The notes under the pieces were generated by a model that saw only the letters and a list, made by a program, of their open reading frames with translations, was not told the DNA's origin and did not search any database. From Enterobacter sp. RHBSTW-00994 (GTDB lineage Bacteria > Pseudomonadota > Gammaproteobacteria > Enterobacterales > Enterobacteriaceae), in NCBI RefSeq assembly GCF_013782625.1, contig NZ_CP056199.1, forward strand, positions 2,622,588 through 2,686,587: a stretch of 64,000 nucleotides of DNA, written 5' to 3'. Position 1 is the first letter of the stretch. Every line of letters begins with the position of its first letter. The position numbers and the translations under genes are program-made. Shown piece by piece: positions 62,033-64,000 of the stretch.

Positions 62033-62654
62033 CTGGCAATGGATCGTGGATAACCAGACGCCGATCGCGGCGTTGCTCTGGCAGCACGCCCAACTGGTGC
62101 TGGTTTCGCTCTTTTTCGGCACAGTTCTGACCGGCGTGTTGATTGGCCTGACGCTGCGCTGGCCCGCCTCTGCGCCACCACTCCTCTACCTGTGCGGGAT
62201 CTTATTCACTATCCCGTCGCTGGCGTTGTTTATTCTGTTGATCCCCTTCACGGGGCTGTCACTGACCACCTCGGTTATCGGACTTACGCTGTACTCCCTG
62301 TTGATCCTGCTGCGTAATGTGGTCGCCGGGATCGAAAAACTGCCGTTCGATGTACTGGAGTCTGCACGCGCTCTGGGATACACGCGCTGGAAGCGTTTCA
62401 TTGACGTTGAACTGTATTTGATTATCCCTTCACTGTTTGCCGGGCTGCGTATTGCATCGGTCACGCTGGTTGGTCTGGTTACGGTAACAGCACTGATTGG
62501 TCAGGGCGGTCTCGGACAGTTGCTGCTCTCGGGCTTCAACCAGGATTTTCTGACACCTATCGCCGTCAGCGTGGTTCTGAGCCTGCTGTTGTCCTTTACT
62601 TTTGACTCTCTGATAGCGCATCTGGGCTATTGGATCACCCCCTGGACACGATGA
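62025..62654 (+). CDS. Osmoprotectant-type ABC permease, first
   Basis: A 209-residue BPD-type permease with about five membrane segments (IPSLALFILLIPF; the EAA loop ALGYTRWKRFIDVELYLIIPSLFAGLRIA at about 123-151). It starts eight bases before the ATPase stop (overlap ATGATTGA) and overlaps the next gene by four bases. It resembles OsmW/OpuCB-type permeases. Confidence 0.87.
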   Translation: MIDWQWIVDNQTPIAALLWQHAQLVLVSLFFGTVLTGVLIGLTLRWPASAPPLLYLCGILFTIPSLALFILLIPFTGLSLTTSVIGLTLYSLLILLRNVVAGIEKLPFDVLESARALGYTRWKRFIDVELYLIIPSLFAGLRIASVTLVGLVTVTALIGQGGLGQLLLSGFNQDFLTPIAVSVVLSLLLSFTFDSLIAHLGYWITPWTR

Positions 62655-63325
62655 TGGAGACGTTAACGGCAACCCTTCACTGGCTTATACAGCCGAATCA
62701 CTGGTCAGGTGATACGGGGATACTCCTGCGGCTACGCGAACATCTCTGGTATGTACTGATCAGCATGGCGATCGCATCCGCCATCGCGCTTCCACTCGGT
62801 GTGATGCTGGGTTACTGGCGCAAAGGGGCATTCCTGGTGATCAATCTGTTTAATATTGGCCGGGCGATCCCCTCGCTGGGGCTGATTTTGCTGTGCATTA
62901 TTCTTTTTGGTTTCAACGATGTCCCGGTATTTCTGGCGCTGGTCGCACTGTCGATTCCGCCCATTCTGACCAACACGTGGGTTGGAATTTACCATGCCGA
63001 CCGGACGCTGTGCGACGCAGCCATCGCGCTGGGCATGACCCCACTACAAAGCCTCTGGCAACTGCGTATTCCACTGGCAATGCCGTTGATTTTTGCGGGT
63101 ATACGTACCGCGCTGTTGCAACTGATCGCTACCGCGGTGGTCGCGGCATACGCGGGTCTGGGCGGGTTAGGCCGTTTTTTGATTGACGGACTCGGCCAGC
63201 GCGACATGCCGCAAGTGATTGCGGGCTCCCTGGTGGTCACGCTACTCGCCATCGCCTGCGAAGCGTTATTTTCGCTGATCGGTAAACGGATATTTCGGCT
63301 ACAGGCCGCATCCGCACTCAATTAA
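62651..63325 (+). CDS. Osmoprotectant-type ABC permease, second
   Basis: A 224-residue permease with about five membrane segments, similar in layout to the first (EAA loop ALGMTPLQSLWQLRIPLAMPLIFAGIRTA, about 130-158). It resembles OsmY-type inner-membrane partners (OpuCD, YehW). ATG 62651 overlaps the previous stop; a second ATG follows immediately. Confidence 0.87.
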   Translation: MMETLTATLHWLIQPNHWSGDTGILLRLREHLWYVLISMAIASAIALPLGVMLGYWRKGAFLVINLFNIGRAIPSLGLILLCIILFGFNDVPVFLALVALSIPPILTNTWVGIYHADRTLCDAAIALGMTPLQSLWQLRIPLAMPLIFAGIRTALLQLIATAVVAAYAGLGGLGRFLIDGLGQRDMPQVIAGSLVVTLLAIACEALFSLIGKRIFRLQAASALN

Positions 63326-63362
63326 TTCTCACAAAAACCACCTGCACAATAAAAGAGGCACT

Positions 63363-64000
63363 ATGACACAACCATTCTGGCAAGTATTTAACCGTCGTGG
63401 GTTTACATTATCCCTACTGGCGGCAGGATTATTTAGCCTGAGTTTTACGACACTGGCGGAAACCGTCACCATTGGCGGCGCAAACTTTACCGAAAGTTCT
63501 ATTCTCGCCAATATTTATGCCAGTGCCCTAAAGAAAAATAATATTGAGGTAAAAACCCGTCTTAATCTGGGTAACCGTGAAATTATTCTTCCGGCACTGA
63601 AAAGTGGTGAAATTGATATTGTCCCGGAATATCTCGGCGCATTGCTTAATTATTATGATGGTAAAACGCTGGCGACCGAGCAAGGCGACGTCAGCGCCGA
63701 GCTGGAGAAAGTGCTGCCTGCCGATTTCACACTGCTGACACCTTCTTCCGCCAGCTCCGTTACCGCCTGGGCGGTTCGGGCCGAAACCGCAAAGAAATAC
63801 GGGTTAAGCAAACTCTCTGATCTGACCCCCATCGCCCACGAACTGGTGATCGGCGGTCCACCGGAATTTCCGGTTCGCGCCCTGGGTTTGCCGGGACTGA
63901 AACGCGTTTACGGGCTGGAGTTCAAGGCGGTGAAGTCGCTGGATATGGGCGGTCCGTTGTCTCGCCTGGCGCTCAATTCCGGCAAGATTGATGTGGCAAC
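63363..64000 (+). CDS. Osmoprotectant-binding protein, cut by the window end
   Basis: The visible 212 codons give an OsmX/OpuCC-like periplasmic protein. A signal peptide (RRGFTLSLLAAGLFSLSFTTLA, cleaved near residue 32) precedes TVTIGGANFTESSILANIYASALKK. NLGNREIILPALKSGEIDIVPEYLGALLNYYDG is the typical substrate fold. The start ATG at 63363 is 37 bp after the second permease, with AAAAGAGGC upstream. The 3' end is outside the window. Confidence 0.87.
   Translation, partial: MTQPFWQVFNRRGFTLSLLAAGLFSLSFTTLAETVTIGGANFTESSILANIYASALKKNNIEVKTRLNLGNREIILPALKSGEIDIVPEYLGALLNYYDGKTLATEQGDVSAELEKVLPADFTLLTPSSASSVTAWAVRAETAKKYGLSKLSDLTPIAHELVIGGPPEFPVRALGLPGLKRVYGLEFKAVKSLDMGGPLSRLALNSGKIDVA

Overview
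The window is chromosomal DNA from an enterobacterium (Enterobacteriaceae). Most proteins and much of the gene order match the Escherichia coli region running from adhE and tdk through hns, galU, nar, cha, kdsA, hemA, prs and pth to ychF. A complete Klebsiella-type nitrate assimilation (nas) cluster, a chemoreceptor behind a sigma-28-like promoter and several non-E. coli loci point to a motile relative such as Enterobacter, Lelliottia, Leclercia or Kluyvera. The genus is an inference; no 16S rRNA or species marker is present.

Layout. 1-180 is the tail of an unknown gene. 0.6-8.9 kb holds adhE, tdk, hns, galU, rssB, rssA and ychJ; purU follows, then two tandem tRNA-Tyr genes with a 176-bp repeat array carrying copies of the tRNA 3' end. 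10.6-12.1 kb is an Lrp-type regulator divergent from a DMT exporter. 12.05-24.5 kb is the respiratory nitrate block: narGHJI and narK on the minus strand and narXL on the plus strand, with a frameshifted patatin-like gene lodged between narK and narG. ychO follows. 26.0-36.9 kb is the assimilatory nitrate block on the minus strand: nasR, then nasF, nasE, nasD, a fused nasC-nasB-nirD gene and nasA. Upstream of nasF lie two NtrC-like sites, a sigma-54 promoter and a leader with a hexaloop hairpin and terminator, as expected for NtrC activation and NasR antitermination.

36.9-41.9 kb holds ychN, a methyl-accepting chemotaxis protein, a small DUF1883-like gene, chaC and chaA (chaB is missing). 42.0-55.4 kb is conserved housekeeping DNA: kdsA, sirB1, sirB2, prmC, prfA and hemA on the minus strand; lolB, ispE, prs and dauA on the plus strand; a MerR-type regulator and ychH on the minus strand; pth and ychF on the plus strand. 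From 55.4 kb the content departs from E. coli K-12: an AT-rich membrane protein, a YdeP/FdhF-like molybdoprotein, an AraC regulator divergent from azlC-azlD, and an osmoprotectant-type ABC transporter whose binding protein runs off the window.

How the genes work together. Nitrate dominates. NarX-NarL senses nitrate and nitrite, NarK moves them across the membrane, and NarGHI respires nitrate without oxygen under FNR and NarL control. NasFED imports nitrate, NasA reduces it to nitrite, and the NasC-NasB-NirD polypeptide supplies electrons and reduces nitrite to ammonium when nitrogen is short. I found no CRISPR array, intact insertion sequence, integrase or rRNA. No wholly new system is evident. 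The best leads are the three-part nas fusion, the broken patatin gene at the edge of the narG control region, and the accessory block after ychF.
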